Assembly: GCA_030562195.1 (NCBI GenBank)
Contig: CM060201.1
Coordinates: forward strand, 26,394,067-26,458,066
Length of the DNA: 64,000 nucleotides
Source of the DNA: Nipponacmea schrenckii
Taxonomy: Eukaryota; Mollusca; Gastropoda; Lottiidae
Direction: 5' to 3'
How positions within the stretch are numbered: position 1 is the first letter of the stretch; each line of letters begins with the position of its first letter. Positions 50,201-59,415 of this stretch are shown here, piece by piece. The notes below the pieces were generated by a model. That model did not search any database. It was not told where the DNA came from and worked only from the letters and a program-made list of their open reading frames with translations. Position numbers and translations under genes: made by a program.

Positions 50201-52922
50201 GAAGAAAACACCATTCGAGTTGTCTAGATAAAAAAATCGAATGCAACTATCTCGCAAATTCTCTTCTGTTTTTATAGCAATATTATTTTGGATCCACAAT
50301 ACGGCATTTTCACGGAAGTTTACCAACTACTTGCACATTCGCATGCGATAACAGCCCCCCGACTACTTGTTTTTCGATCAGTTTTAGATGAATTGAAATA
50401 TGAAAACAAGACCTACTGAAAGTTGTGGCTTGTCTTTTGGTTAGGCCTAATGTGTTATTTAAATAGATCACAAATCATTGTAGGTCCATCATATAATACA
50501 TTTCTATAGGAGACAAGAATTGGAAACATTTTCCCTACAGGAAAGTGCTCCCATCAAAGGGATAGTCCAATATATTAGAGGCTGAATGACAAAAATTTTC
50601 ATTGTGGGGAATTGAGTTAAAATTTTCTTTTGACTTTGATGAATTTTTAGTCTGCTGAAATCTTCAAGCAATGATTATAGGCCTATCGCGAAAAGTTTCA
50701 ATCGCAAATAAATGATCATACAAGTCTACCAAAAAAGAACTGGCTAAATTAAGCATTATTGGGTGTGACAGGCGACTTCAAATTTACAGGCGAATGACAT
50801 CACTGTCATTGTTTGGGGACCTCCGAGTTTAAAATCCAGGCTTGGGACTTTGATGAATGTTTGTATCTGGAAAAGTCAGCAAATGTGTTTTAAGTTTTGA
50901 TTTTTAATTTAAATTTAAAACCAATTTTAGTTTTGGGTTATTTAAAAATTTTTAAAATTTTGTTTAAGGTTTTTTTTTAATGGTTTTTTAAAAAGGGGGT
51001 TTTTAAAGGCTGCTATGAGTTATCATTTATTAGCCAGAACGTATTCCTGTCAGGGCAATTTCCGTGCTGCTCTCCAGAGTGAAAAGGAAGCTTTCTCTGT
51101 TTATAAACAATCTGTAAGTATAACATTATTAAAGGGATACTACCACTTCGAAAGTCCAAAAATAGAACTTTTTCAAGTTGGCCAAATGAGTCTTTGTTCA
51201 TCAGTGGACTTGCCTGGTTTAAACTATACATGATCCCTCTATTATACCTTAAATCCCTAAAAATAAGTAGTAATCCATTTAACTTAGCAATTCTGAAAAG
51301 CGCTTTTTCATTTTTTCATTGATTAATTTTTTGAAATTATCATGTTCTACAAAGATACTATTCTTTAGTCAGTCATTGAAAAGGGCCCACTTGGCCATGT
51401 GTGTGCTACAAGCTCTGCACTTTAAAGATCCCTAAAATAGGCAAATGCTGCTGAACTGGAAAATTTTTCTCATTGTGCACAGCTTGGTGTTGCTATTTAT
51501 TAACCCAGAAGGTGTAGAAAAGTTAGGACATAAAACTCCATTGATATAATAAACCTACTTTCCAGCTTGGTGATGATCATGAGAGAACTAAAGAAAGTTC
51601 TGAATGCTTAAAACATTTAACACAACAAGCTGTAGTCTTCCAGAAAAAAATCAATGAATATTGTCAGGGAGAAAAAAATATGACATTCCCTCCTATACAG
51701 GTTAGTTTGTATGAAATTTATAATGTATGATACTGTGTCAGGCTGGTTTATAGATGTAGGGAATGACTGTTGATGTTAAGGCTGGCTGGTTATAATGTAT
51801 GATACTGTGTAAGGCTGACTGGTTTATAATGTATGATACTGTGTAAGGCTGATTGGTTTATAATGTATGATACTGTGTAAGGCTGGTTTATAATGTATGA
51901 TACTGTGTAAGGCTGACTGGTTTATGATGTATGATACTGTGTAAGGTTGACTGGTTTATAATGTATGATACTGTGTAAGGTTGACTGGTTTATAATGTAT
52001 GATACTGCCTTATGTTGATTTATAATGTATGATACTGTGTAAGGTTGACTGGTTTATAATGTATGATACTGTGTAAGGCTGGTTTATGATGTATGATACT
52101 GTGTAAGGTTGACTGGTTTATGATGTATGATACTGTGTAGGGCTGGTTTATAATGTATGATACTGTGTAAGGTTGACTGGTTTATAATGTATGATACTGT
52201 GTAAGGTTAATTGGTTTATAATGTATGATACTGTGTGTAGGGCTGTTTTATTATGTATGATCCTGTGTTGGGTTAATTTATAATGTATGATATTGTGTAA
52301 GGTTGGTTTAGAATGTATGATACTGTGTAAGGCTGGTTGGTTCGTAATCTATTTAATTTTTTTTATAGATTCAGACACCATCCCTATCTAGTGTGTTAGA
52401 TACACTAAATGTTATTAATGGTATAGTGTTTGTACAACTCAGGTTAGTTCAAATTGGTTACGTTTAAATATACAAACCAAGGCTATGTGTGCACCAATTG
52501 GATATGGAAAAAGAGTAGGCAAACTGCATGACATTGCCCTTTTTCATTAGCCTTTTAGATGCAGAAGATTAGGACGTAAAAACTCATTTCATGTTGAAAA
52601 ATGTACGTATAAATTTTAATGAATATTAATGGCAAACTCAATGGTCCTTTTCACTATATTGGATCCAATCTGAATTATTTTTTTCAGTGATTTAGAGAGG
52701 TTGAAGAGAGAAATGAACAAACAAAAAGCCAAGGCAACCGAAAAAAATGAGAATCCAACGCAAGAAAATCAAAATGGTGCTTCAGAAAGCAATACTAGTA
52801 GTGATAGTGAAAATATTGGAGAACAGTTAAAAACCTCTAAAGAAGCCTCGCCAGTCACAGGGGCGGTAAATGGAGACCTTGCACCATATACACAGGCGCT
52901 ACTCACAAATGGCTCACAATAA
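26233..52922 (+). CDS. CLUH: CLUH, clustered mitochondria protein homolog
   Basis: Cytosolic protein that binds mRNAs of nuclear-encoded mitochondrial proteins and controls mitochondrial distribution. Exons: 26233-26338, 29778-29947, 31322-31493, 32133-32276, 32911-33023, 33407-33476, 33786-33870, 34233-34311, 34768-34918, 35360-35496, 37381-37472, 37845-37947, 38648-38860, 39394-39434, 39852-39906, 40024-40102, 40578-40683, 41053-41209, 41970-42096, 42659-42786, 43082-43159, 43809-43879, 44306-44378, 44790-44951, 45069-45129, 46743-46836, 47422-47611, 47892-48083, 48705-48785, 49235-49360, 49605-49690, ~51009-51113, 51566-51700, 52369-52442, 52688-52922. About 1370 aa (human about 1309). N-terminal ubiquitin-like CLU_N ([26 protein letters not shown]); Clu domain ([31 protein letters not shown], GRYxVTAQS-like region at [20 protein letters not shown]); C-terminal TPRs from ASDAYHFF to [13 protein letters not shown]. 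Phase breaks between exons 31 and 32, where about 25 nt are missing. Confidence 0.95.
27420..27610 (+). mobile_element. SINE family A head fragment in CLUH intron 1
   Basis: TTACATGCTTGCTCACTAACC (tRNA-like head), AGGTCCAGGGATCAGC (degenerate box B), CAGTGCTGCAGGTCAGAAGG, then GGATGGGACAA and TACAGGCTGTGTACG. The tail is missing; a GCTGTTGCTGTTGC microrepeat follows. Confidence 0.6.
28300..28590 (+). repeat. AT-rich dispersed repeat (family E)
   Basis: Matches 700-1005 through AATCAAACGCATCTTTATGG, GATGGCAGCAGGTATATTTACTG, TAGAGCTCTTATTGGCC and a final TATTATCCCTTTAA. In CLUH intron 1. Confidence 0.55.
28985..29410 (+). repeat. Degenerate core repeats of the pearl-like element
   Basis: Contains eroded versions of the 6853-9325 core blocks: TTTTAGCTTGCAAATACTCTAG, GGATTTTGATAACAATTGG, GTTTGTAATCACCCAAGG and TTATTGCCCTCGTTCATGGG. 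Neither terminus is recognisable. It lies in CLUH intron 1. Confidence 0.5.
30808..31081. mobile_element. ~274-bp foldback (MITE-like) element in CLUH intron 2
   Basis: The left arm (AAGGTTTTTTTTTCTGCCC, CACTCCTTTCCTTT, GGTCATTCCTTATCG) is inverted in the right arm (CAATAAGGAATGACC, AAAGGAAAGGAGTAG, GGGCAGAAG...GACCTT). Arms are about 95 bp with indels in the A/T runs, around a ~80-nt centre. Target duplication not certain. Confidence 0.65.
32588..32885 (+). mobile_element. SINE family A, full-length copy
   Basis: Best complete copy. Head GTGGCTCAGTGACACTTG (box-A-like) and GGTTCCAGGGTTCAACCCTGG (box-B region), then TAATGCAGGTCGGAGGGACTG, GATGGGACAATAAAACC and ATCGCACACTGCAAGG, and the tail GGACATGAAACTCCATTCA before TTTCAT. 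It lies just before CLUH exon 5. Confidence 0.75.
33718..33767 (+). mobile_element. Pearl-like element right-end fragment
   Basis: TAGTGGGCTTATGCCACCTTG and CCATGCAAGCTATCTT match the right terminus at 9290-9325. It is only 19 bp before CLUH exon 7. Confidence 0.5.
33892..34172 (+). mobile_element. Short pearl-like element copy in CLUH intron 7
   Basis: Left end TATACGCTCACATGAAA and right end GTGGCGTATATTACCTTGCC with one and a half core repeats (TTTTGATGAAACATGGTGTG, GCACAGTTTTCGATAC). No CCGT tract. It begins 22 bp after exon 7, so exon 7 is flanked by two fragments of this family. Confidence 0.6.
35525..36872. mobile_element. ~1.35-kb TIR element in CLUH intron 10
   Basis: Terminal inverted repeats CGTATATTTCCGTGTATAAT / CGTATAATTCCGAATATAGT, each continuing GCGCAGG. 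Subterminal motifs of the type GGGGTGCGCACTATA plus TACNNGGGTAAAT are inverted at both ends (35583-35605, 36768-36790, 36826-36855). The interior is less AT-rich and has a direct repeat CGCAATATCATGATNATTATTCGC (36258 and 36563). No transposase was recognised, so it is probably non-autonomous. Superfamily not assigned; the repeated GCGCACTATA motifs recall pogo/Tigger-type termini. Confidence 0.6.
36935..37305 (+). mobile_element. SINE family A copy with internal duplication
   Basis: The body occurs twice: TCATTCTGCTACAAGTTATGCATG... then CTCATTGTGCTACAGGCTATG and AAGATCCCTAAAC. Then one tail (CTTATTGCACACTGCATTGTG, AAGGTGCAGAAGAGTAGAAT). It ends 76 bp before CLUH exon 11. Confidence 0.6.
37985..38600 (+). 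repeat. 28-bp minisatellite in CLUH intron 12, sharing the exon 13 start
   Basis: About 20 diverged copies of a ~28-bp unit (AACATAACATGATAATGATT + TGCAAGTG). The TAATGATTTACAAG core of several units is identical to the start of exon 13 (GGTAATGATTTACAAGG at 38648, coding GNDLQG). The last units decay before the acceptor, so acceptor bases are not repeated here. Minus-strand ORF translations (repeated [12 protein letters not shown] peptides) are artefacts of the array. Confidence 0.8.
39640..39810 (-). mobile_element. SINE family B fragment in CLUH intron 14
   Basis: AACAACTATATTTTACAAGG, CGGCCGTGACAGGGATCC, GGCCAAACCTCTTGGCATTG, CCCATTTACAGTTGGGTTGAC. It ends about 40 bp before exon 15. Confidence 0.65.
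41689..41758. repeat. Perfect 22-bp inverted repeat, 26-nt loop, CLUH intron 18
   Basis: 41689-41710 and 41737-41758 are exact reverse complements (core AATAACAAGGTACATA). The flanks (TTCAAGCAGCATTCTCTGG to 41940) resemble no coding sequence. Probably the core of a foldback element. Confidence 0.7.
42865..43040 (+). mobile_element. SINE family A head fragment in CLUH intron 20
   Basis: TGTCTCAGTGAGTTAGATG (box-A-like), GGTCTAGAGTTCAGTCCTGGC (box B), CATTGATGCAGTTCGGAGC and GCTCACGTTAAAAATGCC. Confidence 0.6.
43659..43721. repeat. 63-nt hairpin in CLUH intron 21
   Basis: About 27 bp of stem (TATTATGGATATACTACT plus CCTTT) around a ~9-nt loop, with one bulged base. Size resembles a pre-miRNA, but ATGGTATACTACTCCT also occurs in the repeat at 10430, so a foldback remnant is more likely. 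Confidence 0.5.
45467..46500 (-). mobile_element. hAT transposon remnant, 1034 bp, with 8-bp target duplication
   Basis: Terminal inverted repeats TAGTGTTGAAAYGGTTA at both ends, flanked by a perfect 8-bp duplication GTATAAAC (45459-45466 and 46501-46508). The 8-bp duplication and these termini are hAT hallmarks. Inside, on the minus strand, is the BED-finger start of a transposase (45903-46061), but no catalytic region, so the copy is deleted or non-autonomous. It sits in CLUH intron 25. The subterminal regions carry several ACCCGGTTA/TTAACCGG motifs, possible transposase sites. Confidence 0.88.
45903..46061 (-). pseudogene. BED zinc-finger N-terminus of hAT transposase (52 codons)
   Basis: ATG at 46061; the product begins [14 protein letters not shown], then [19 protein letters not shown] and LRNHL. 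This is the BED-finger pattern (VWxYF, CxxC, SYxGGSTS, H). The closing His of a normal BED finger (HLxxxH) is absent: the frame runs on to a stop after CTACGAGGTATT. CGAG|GTATTA could be an old splice donor. Only this N-terminal exon remains; the DDE and dimerisation parts were not found. Confidence 0.75.
46990..47445 (+). repeat. 23-bp minisatellite made of the CLUH exon 27 splice acceptor
   Basis: About 18 copies of a 23-bp unit TTCTATTGTCTATATTTCAG + TGR. The final copy is the true acceptor at 47421, followed by exon 27 start TGATTCTATTGAAAG (coding CDSIES with the TG of exon 26). Each unit thus contains a pyrimidine-rich tract, TTTCAG and the first ~10 exon bases. Three units make 69 nt, so the acceptor used at 47353 would add 23 in-frame hydrophobic residues without a stop. 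Long ORFs over this stretch come from the array. Confidence 0.88.
47680..47745 (+). mobile_element. SINE family A tail in CLUH intron 27
   Basis: CTTCATTAGCTCATAAAGTG, CAGAAGAGTAGGATGTAAAA and CTCCATTCATTTCATTT: the 3' end only. Confidence 0.6.
48830..49075 (+). mobile_element. SINE family A copy in CLUH intron 29
   Basis: GTAAGAGGCCTTTTGTTGTTC, GAGTGCTACAGGCTGTGCATG, AATTGCACACTTCATGGTG and TCAGGTGCAGAAGAGTAGG. The tRNA-like head is missing. Confidence 0.65.
49884..50839. mobile_element. Possible ~0.95-kb insertion in CLUH intron 31
   Basis: Less AT-rich than its surroundings at the left end (GCGCCGGTCATCGGTCAATG). Bounded by short inverted CTGGATTT / AAATCCAG. The motif GACAGGCG(C/A) occurs near both ends. 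No transposase or target duplication was recognised, so the boundaries and mobile nature are tentative. Confidence 0.35.
50880..51008. other. Homopolymer-like low-complexity tract before CLUH exon 32
   Basis: Almost only runs of T, A and G (for example GGTTTTTTAAAAAGGGGG), ending TTTTTAAAG directly before the codons GCT GCT ATG of exon 32. Exon 31 ends in phase 2 but exon 32 starts in phase 0. The conserved residues between them (human KYHGPKALK) are missing. The tract probably stands in for real exon sequence and looks like a faulty consensus. Confidence 0.6.
51385..51545 (+). mobile_element. SINE family A copy in CLUH intron 32
   Basis: GTGTGCTACAAGCTCTGCAC, AAAGATCCCTAAAATAGGC, CTCATTGTGCACAGCTTGG and AGGTGTAGAAAAGTTAGGAC. 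Ends 20 bp before exon 33. Confidence 0.6.
51705..52345 (+). repeat. ~34-bp minisatellite filling CLUH intron 33
   Basis: About 19 copies of TTTATAATGTATGATACTGT + GTAAGGYTGACTGG, some lacking the TTGACTGG part. The array starts within ~20 bp of the exon 33 donor (ACAG|GTTAGTTTGTATG) and stops ~20 bp before the exon 34 acceptor (52368), so it is nearly the whole intron. Units carry AAGGTTGACTGGTTTATAAT, which resembles the donor region. Confidence 0.85.
52505..52595 (+). mobile_element. SINE family A tail in CLUH intron 34
   Basis: AAACTGCATGACATTGCCC, TTTTCATTAGCC and TAGATGCAGAAGATTAGGACG match the family end; a diverged partial copy. Confidence 0.5.
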
Positions 52923-55634
52923 TTAAATGTGTGTTTATCCACATAGACTTCTGATTTCACTTGGACACTAAACATAGTGTCGGAACAGTGTCAAAGCCAT
53001 TTGATGATCCACAGTGGCTTGATTGGCGTGTATTGAAGTGGATTTCACCCTAGAATTGTAGCTGAATAACAAATACATAAGATACCAAGGAAGTTAACAG
53101 GTTTCTTTAAAGGTATATTATATCTTAGAGTGACCAACGTATTGAATGTTTAAACTTGGACAAAATGAGTCTTAGTTTATCAGAGAATTAATATAGTGTC
53201 AAAACTACATAACAGAATTTCTCTTTAAAGCCATAAAGCCAATATATATTAAACTAAGTAATTTTGCATCATGATTAGCCAATGTTTATTGGATATGTTA
53301 TATAGAGATTCTATACGTTAGTCATTGAACCTAGACATTCAACTGATGAATATATAATCTCATTGACTTAGTATTAAAACAGGTCTTTTCTAGAGCTAGT
53401 ATTACTTTTAAATAATTATCGATATTTTTGAAATTTGATCCTTTTCAAAACAAATTTAAAGGTAAATTACAGAAATTTAAAGAAAAGTTTGCTTAATTAA
53501 GCTGAAATTGAAAAACAATATTTTCCATTGGTAAATCAAGCGTACTTTGCATGAATTAGGACATTATTGATTTATTTAAGAGACATATTCGCCTTCCAAT
53601 TATATCTTAAAAATTATGTCTCAGAAACTGGCATTTTTTATAGTTAATCAGTTACAGTGCTCAATTTTAAAGGCTTAAAATCACCACTGGTCATATCTTG
53701 AGACATTGTGATATATAGAAAAGACCTAGAATAAAGTGAAATTGCTAGTTTAAGGTATTTGTCACGGATTATGAAATTTTTCTGGTTAATTCCACCTTAA
53801 TTTGTTTGTTTAATTGTTAATTAGCTGTGAATGTGTAGATGAGTAGAACAAATAGTTCAAATGATGTATGATTTCATGTACATGTTCATTCATTTCATGT
53901 TAGTTAAATGAATGTGGCTCTTTTAATAACAAGATTTCTAGTGTTTGTGTAAATAACTGAAGACCTTACAAGATATAAATTACTATCATGGTTTGAAGAT
54001 CAAAATTTAAGATATGCATCAACTTATATTGAATGGAAAACATAACTATATTTTCGACCAATTTAGGGAATATTATATTTAGTTTTTGTTTAATTAATTA
54101 TTGTCTAATTTTTATAGATTTACTTTTTGCATGATCTGATTTTTATATTAAACCATATCAAATGAACAATTTATTGAAAGAAAAAGCGTAATCTTTTGTT
54201 ATTGGTCATAGTGTATTTTTCTTTCATTTATTTCACTATAAGTCCCAAAATTGTAAATAGTAAAATAATATTAAAGCTAGGTCTGCTTCAAATATGGTCA
54301 AAATTTTCTTTTAGATGCATGTTGATAAAAACTTGATAATTTTGCAATCCACTTCCAGCCATTGAATATTTTTCAAAATTAACCGGATTGAAAAAAACAA
54401 AACAAAAAAAAACACTTTTATTATCTTCTGATATTGAAAATGGCTAAAAAATAAGTCCGATTAAATATTGCATTTGGTACATATATGCTATGTAATTTAG
54501 ATGTTTTGGATCAACATTACATCCATGTTTAACAACATTCATGTATTCACAGGCTTTGAAATAAAAAACCCTATTTTTTGTTATGACCTCTACACATAGT
54601 ATAGTGTAAGCAGAGATAGGCTCTGATATAAGTAAGATTAAATATAAATATTGCATTAATGAAAACATTTATTAGTGACATTGTAAAGTTTTAAACCGAA
54701 TAGTGTTTGGGGTAAATTTTTGAAAATAATTCATATCCATGTTCCGTTCTAGTCTAGGATTCTAATATTCTGTGCAATAACTTAACCAGATTCATATTAT
54801 AGATTTGAATACAAAATCAGATATTAAGATGATTTTAACAAATTTGAAAATAAAAACATAACAAATATATCTTGATTGCTTGCTTCAGTGAAGATTCTAA
54901 TTTTGATTTAAGATTTTATGTTATTCTGGGTTGCTTGGTTAATATTCTTAAAATGCATTTATTTTAACTTTAAAGAGGGACACTTGTAAGTATTAAAATC
55001 AAACCAGCATTTATAATACTTCAAGGCAGTGGAAATACAAGTGAGAGAAATTACGTACCGGTATTCATAGCTAAATAGTGACCAGTCAAAATTGCACCTA
55101 AAATCTTAGCCAACAAAATAAAATTAGCCTGTTATTAAATGTTTCGAATTGAGTAAGAATTGAGTAGGATTTTTGATAAAGAATTGAAGCCGATGGAAAA
55201 TCAAAACCCTATGCATGCTCTTCACCCCTTCTTTATTTCTCTTCCACCAGTTCCACCCTAACTGCCGTCTGATATAAATAACACTAATCTCATTTCATTG
55301 CCTACAAAACAAAGTAGTGGGCTTAGTATAATACGGGTTAATAGGACCATTCGGGATACGAAGGTATTATAGTAGCATTTAAACTTAAACCTAAATTGTT
55401 AATAATATAAATTACAGAAGTTTTGTTTAAAATGCTCAGGTATTTTAAGCAGTATATTTTAAAAATGCATTTCAATATATTAATAAACAACCTTTTTTTT
55501 AATAATTTTTTGTGCTTAGTTTTTTGAGAGGAAATAGTTATTGAGCAGATCGTATTGAATGTTTGTTTATTTTGATGTATTTCAGGAAATGACTTGAAAG
55601 GCCTGTAAACAAAACTTACCAAATACTGTTAAAT

Positions 55635-56005
55635 TTCATGATTGACATGTAGACTTATTATTAATTTTAATGATTGACATGTAGAATTATTATTTTAATG
55701 ATTGACATGTAGAATTATTATTATTTTAATGATTGACATGTGGAATTATTATAATTTTAATGATTGACATGTAGAATTATTTTAATTTTAATGATTGACA
55801 TGTAGAAATATTATTTTCATGATTGACTTGTAGAATAATAACTAGAAGCATTATAATTGACATGTACAATAATAACTAGAAGCATTTTTTTCATGATTGA
55901 CATGTAGAATTATTATTAATTTCATGATTGACATGTAGAATTATTATTAATTTCATGATTGACATGTAGAAAAATCATGATTGACATGTAGGATAATAAC
56001 TAGAA
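55635..56005 (+). repeat. Minisatellite, ~30-34-bp unit, downstream of CLUH
   Basis: About 11 copies of ATGATTGACATGTAGAATTA + TTATTAATTTTA with length variation. Some units contain AATAACTAGAAGCAT. It is not next to any known splice site, so it serves as a contrast to the intronic arrays. Confidence 0.75.
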
Positions 56006-56862
56006 ACATTTATAATATATCTTCAGAAATTATTTGTAAATGACATAAAATACAAGTAATTTTATGATTAAAGTTTATATTTGTAGATTAATTTCTAGAT
56101 ACAGGATTATAATGTACTGCCAATTATGTCTTTTGTGTTTCCAAATTATGGAATTTACATGTATGATGTCTACAGAAATTATGTGCAAGTTGGAATAATT
56201 GCAATGTACCAGTTGATTGCATTTTCAGAGTAATTAAAGAATTATTCCAATATTCCTTAGATCATAAGAAATTTGTTCAGCATTTACATTTAGAAGGATG
56301 GAGCCAATTTGATTTAGATTAATTTCTTTTCGTTCATTTGTACAACATTTAACATTGTGTGATTGCTAGTTTTTGTATAATAGGTTATAATTATGGTTTC
56401 AATTAGATTGTTACTTGTATATCTGCAAGAAGTTTTGAATATTCTTATGAATGTATGTCCTTTAAAGCCTAACACGGATGACGAAGAACATTTCTGTCGA
56501 CCAACAAAAACATTCTTGTTTCTGTTACGATCATAATCCTGCAAACGACAAACATTTCTGTCGATAAACAAAATCAATTTAGCTAATGTCACAGAAAGTC
56601 ACATGACCAAAATGCATTTAACGGATGATGAAACAAATTTGGACCACATATAAATCAAAGTTTGTTTCTTCTCGGCCGTCCAAAATTTTATGTTGGTATC
56701 AATAGATGTCACCATTTAGATTGTCACGTGATCTGCATCTGATCGCTAATAGGTTGCTTCGTCGATGAATGATCGGTGAAAATGTTTCAATCAAATATGT
56801 TTGATATCATGAAAATTTTTTATGTGTTTCTGGAATCCGCAGACGGTGAGCAAAATGATCGA

Positions 56863-58137
56863 AAGATAGCTTGCCAGGCAAGGTAACATACGCCCACTGG
56901 CAGCATTGAATTTGAAAAATAAATAGAGCAGTAACTCAAAAAACATTCACTGAATTAATATTAAGTTAAGGGCAAAAACTCAAAAACTGTTCATGGAAAA
57001 TTGTCAAATTAGAACTTGACCACCATCTTATCTATTTCAATACTCTTACCAAGTTTCATCAAATCTATTAAAAAATTGTAGCTTATTTTGCACCCACAAA
57101 TATTTTTGACGCAATTTTACTAAGTCAAGGTCAATAACCCAAAAACCATTTGTTAAAAAAAGTCAGAAATTCAAACTTGACTAATGTCTTATCAATTCTG
57201 ATGCTTACACCAAGTTCCATCAAAATCCTTTGAGAATTAAAGCTTCTTATTGCAACCACAATAGAATTTTGACGCAATTTTACTAAGTCAAGGGCAATAA
57301 CTTAAAACAATTCATTGAAAAACTGTCAAATTCAAACTTGACTGAGGCCTAATCAATTCCAATGCTCACACCAAGTTTCATCAACATCCTCTGAAAATTG
57401 GAGGATTTATTGCATCAAAACTAAAATTTTGACAAGATTTTTCTAAGTCAAGGCCATAACTCAAAAACCATTCATGCGATAATTTCCATTTTCAAACTTG
57501 ACCGAGATATCATCAATATATACAGGTATACCAAGTTTCATTAAAATCGGATAAAAACTGTAGCCTGTATTTTGGATACAACCCGAATTTGACATGTTTT
57601 TACTAAGTCAAGAGCAATAACTCAAAAACCGTTCCTGCGATAATTTCCATTTTCGAACTTGACCGAGATATCCTTAATATATACATGTATACCAAGTTTC
57701 ATGAAGATCGGAAAAAAAACGTTAGCTCTATTGTGGATACAACCCAAATTTAGCGCATTTTTACTAAGTCAAGGTCAATAACTCAAAAACCGTTCATGCA
57801 ATAATTTCCATTTTCGAACTTGACCGAGATATAATCAATATATAAATGTATACCAAGTTTCATTAAGATCGGATAAAAACTGTAGCCTGTATTGTGGATA
57901 CAACCCAAATTTAGCGCATTTTTACTAAGTCAAGGTCAATAACTCAAAAACCGTTCATGCGATAATTTCCATTTTCGAACTTGACCGAGATATCATCAAT
58001 ATATACATGTATACCAAGTTTCATGAAGATTGGATAAAATCTGTAGCCTCTATCGTGGATACAACAAATGTGGACGGACGGACGGACGGACAGGGGCGAC
58101 GGCAATATACGTCCACATTTCCATGTGGGCGTATAAA
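56863..58137 (-). mobile_element. Pearl-like element, reverse copy (1.3 kb)
   Basis: Begins with the reversed right end AAGATAGCTTGCCAGGCAAG and ATACGCCCACTGGCAGC. It has about seven core repeats (ACCAAGTTTCATNAAGATCGG, CTAAGTCAAGGTCAATAACT), then (GGAC)n at 58070-58090 and the reversed left end ATATACGTCCACATTTCC / ATGTGGGCGTATA. Its core repeats are more alike one another than those at 6853-9325, so amplification here is more recent. Confidence 0.75.
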
Positions 58138-58531
58138 AATGTTTTTTTTTTTACGATTGTTGATCTAAAATATTCGTCATCTGCGTTAGGCTTAAGACAT
58201 GTCATAGACTGCAAGATATTAAATTTGAGGATATGATATTGAGCGTATCAAAATCTAATTAAAAACATAATGAGTAGTATATTGTATGTGTGATAGATAT
58301 ATATGCATTTAAACTGTAGTTTTTACTTGAATACATTGTAACACCAATAACAAATAATTCTCACTCTTAAAATAGTGCCCAATACATGAATTGTAGATCA
58401 ATATAAAAATATTTAAACTTAAGAAGAAACACAGGTTGAAACTTGAGTGTTTTATGTTCGGTTTTTACATTTCTACATACAGATATTGGTCAACTTTAAG
58501 AAAAATGACATAACAAGAGCCTTTATACAAA

Positions 58532-58660
58532 TTAAAGAGATTATAAAGAGGTTTCCTACATATTGTATGTGTATAAGGGACACTGATAATCAATTCACAC
58601 CATTCCAGTGTCCGTTTAAAATATATGAATTTGTAGAAAACCTCTTTACAATCTCTTTAA
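58532..58660. mobile_element. 129-bp MITE with 29-bp inverted termini
   Basis: Left terminus TTAAAGAGATTATAAAGAGG..., right terminus its inverse (CCTCTTTACAATCTCTTTAA), about two mismatches in 29. TTAA at both ends could be the target duplication. Related pieces with CTCTTTACAATCCCTTTAA or its inverse lie near 30400, 26940, 37500-37640, 40735 and 49780. Confidence 0.7.
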
Positions 58661-59189
58661 GAAAATAAGAAAGACTGTTAAAAATTTGAGCCAATTTCAG
58701 TAATTTGTATTGAGACTATGTAGATAGTCTAACAATGTATTTAAGTAAATACCAGTATATATCATTGAAATTTGTGTGATAATTATTATTACTTTTGTTA
58801 AATAGATTATTTAGTTATATATGTGAGTTATAGAGTTTAATATTATTTTGCAGAGTGTGATTACCAGTATTCTTAGGCAATTATGAGTGAAATTTCTTTT
58901 TATTATTATTCCCATATAAATAGAATAAAGTATATTATTCGAATTATCTGTAAGTTTTGATGAATGGTCATTGTCCCATCTGTAACAAATCTGTATGAGA
59001 TTCAGAGTTTCCATAGTTAAATAGTTAACTTAAGTCAAAATAAATCTTTGTTCAGTGGACCAACTGGTGTCAAAACTGTACAACAGAATCCCTCTATGTG
59101 TAGGATAAACTACGAAAACTGGCCAAGTCGGATGGCCGATGATGACTAAATATAGGTTGAAACTATTGGCCTGTTTGTGAAGTTTACCA

Positions 59190-59415
59190 CTTAGGGGAGC
59201 CATGTCAGTGATGCAGGTTGGAGGGACTAACATGGATAAAGCATATAGTTGTTCGGATGGGGCAAAAAACCAAGGCCCTTTGTGCTTAAGGCTGAAATTG
59301 AAATAGAGCAGGCTAATGCTGCTGTCCTCGCAAAATTTCCCTCATAGCACACTGCATAGCGTTGCCAGTCTTCATTAGCCCAGGTGCAGAAGAATAGGAT
59401 GTAAAACTCCATTCA
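59190..59415 (+). mobile_element. SINE family A copy
   Basis: GTCAGTGATGCAGGTTGGAGG, AGTTGTTCGGATGGGGCAA, CATAGCACACTGCATAGCG and GGTGCAGAAGAATAGGATG plus TAAAACTCCATTCAT. Confidence 0.65.

Noticed and set aside
49878..50860. Missing CLUH exon inside the GC-richer block
   Set aside because: No reading gives the conserved KYHG..LK residues; the block resembles an insertion, and the lost codons should directly precede exon 32.
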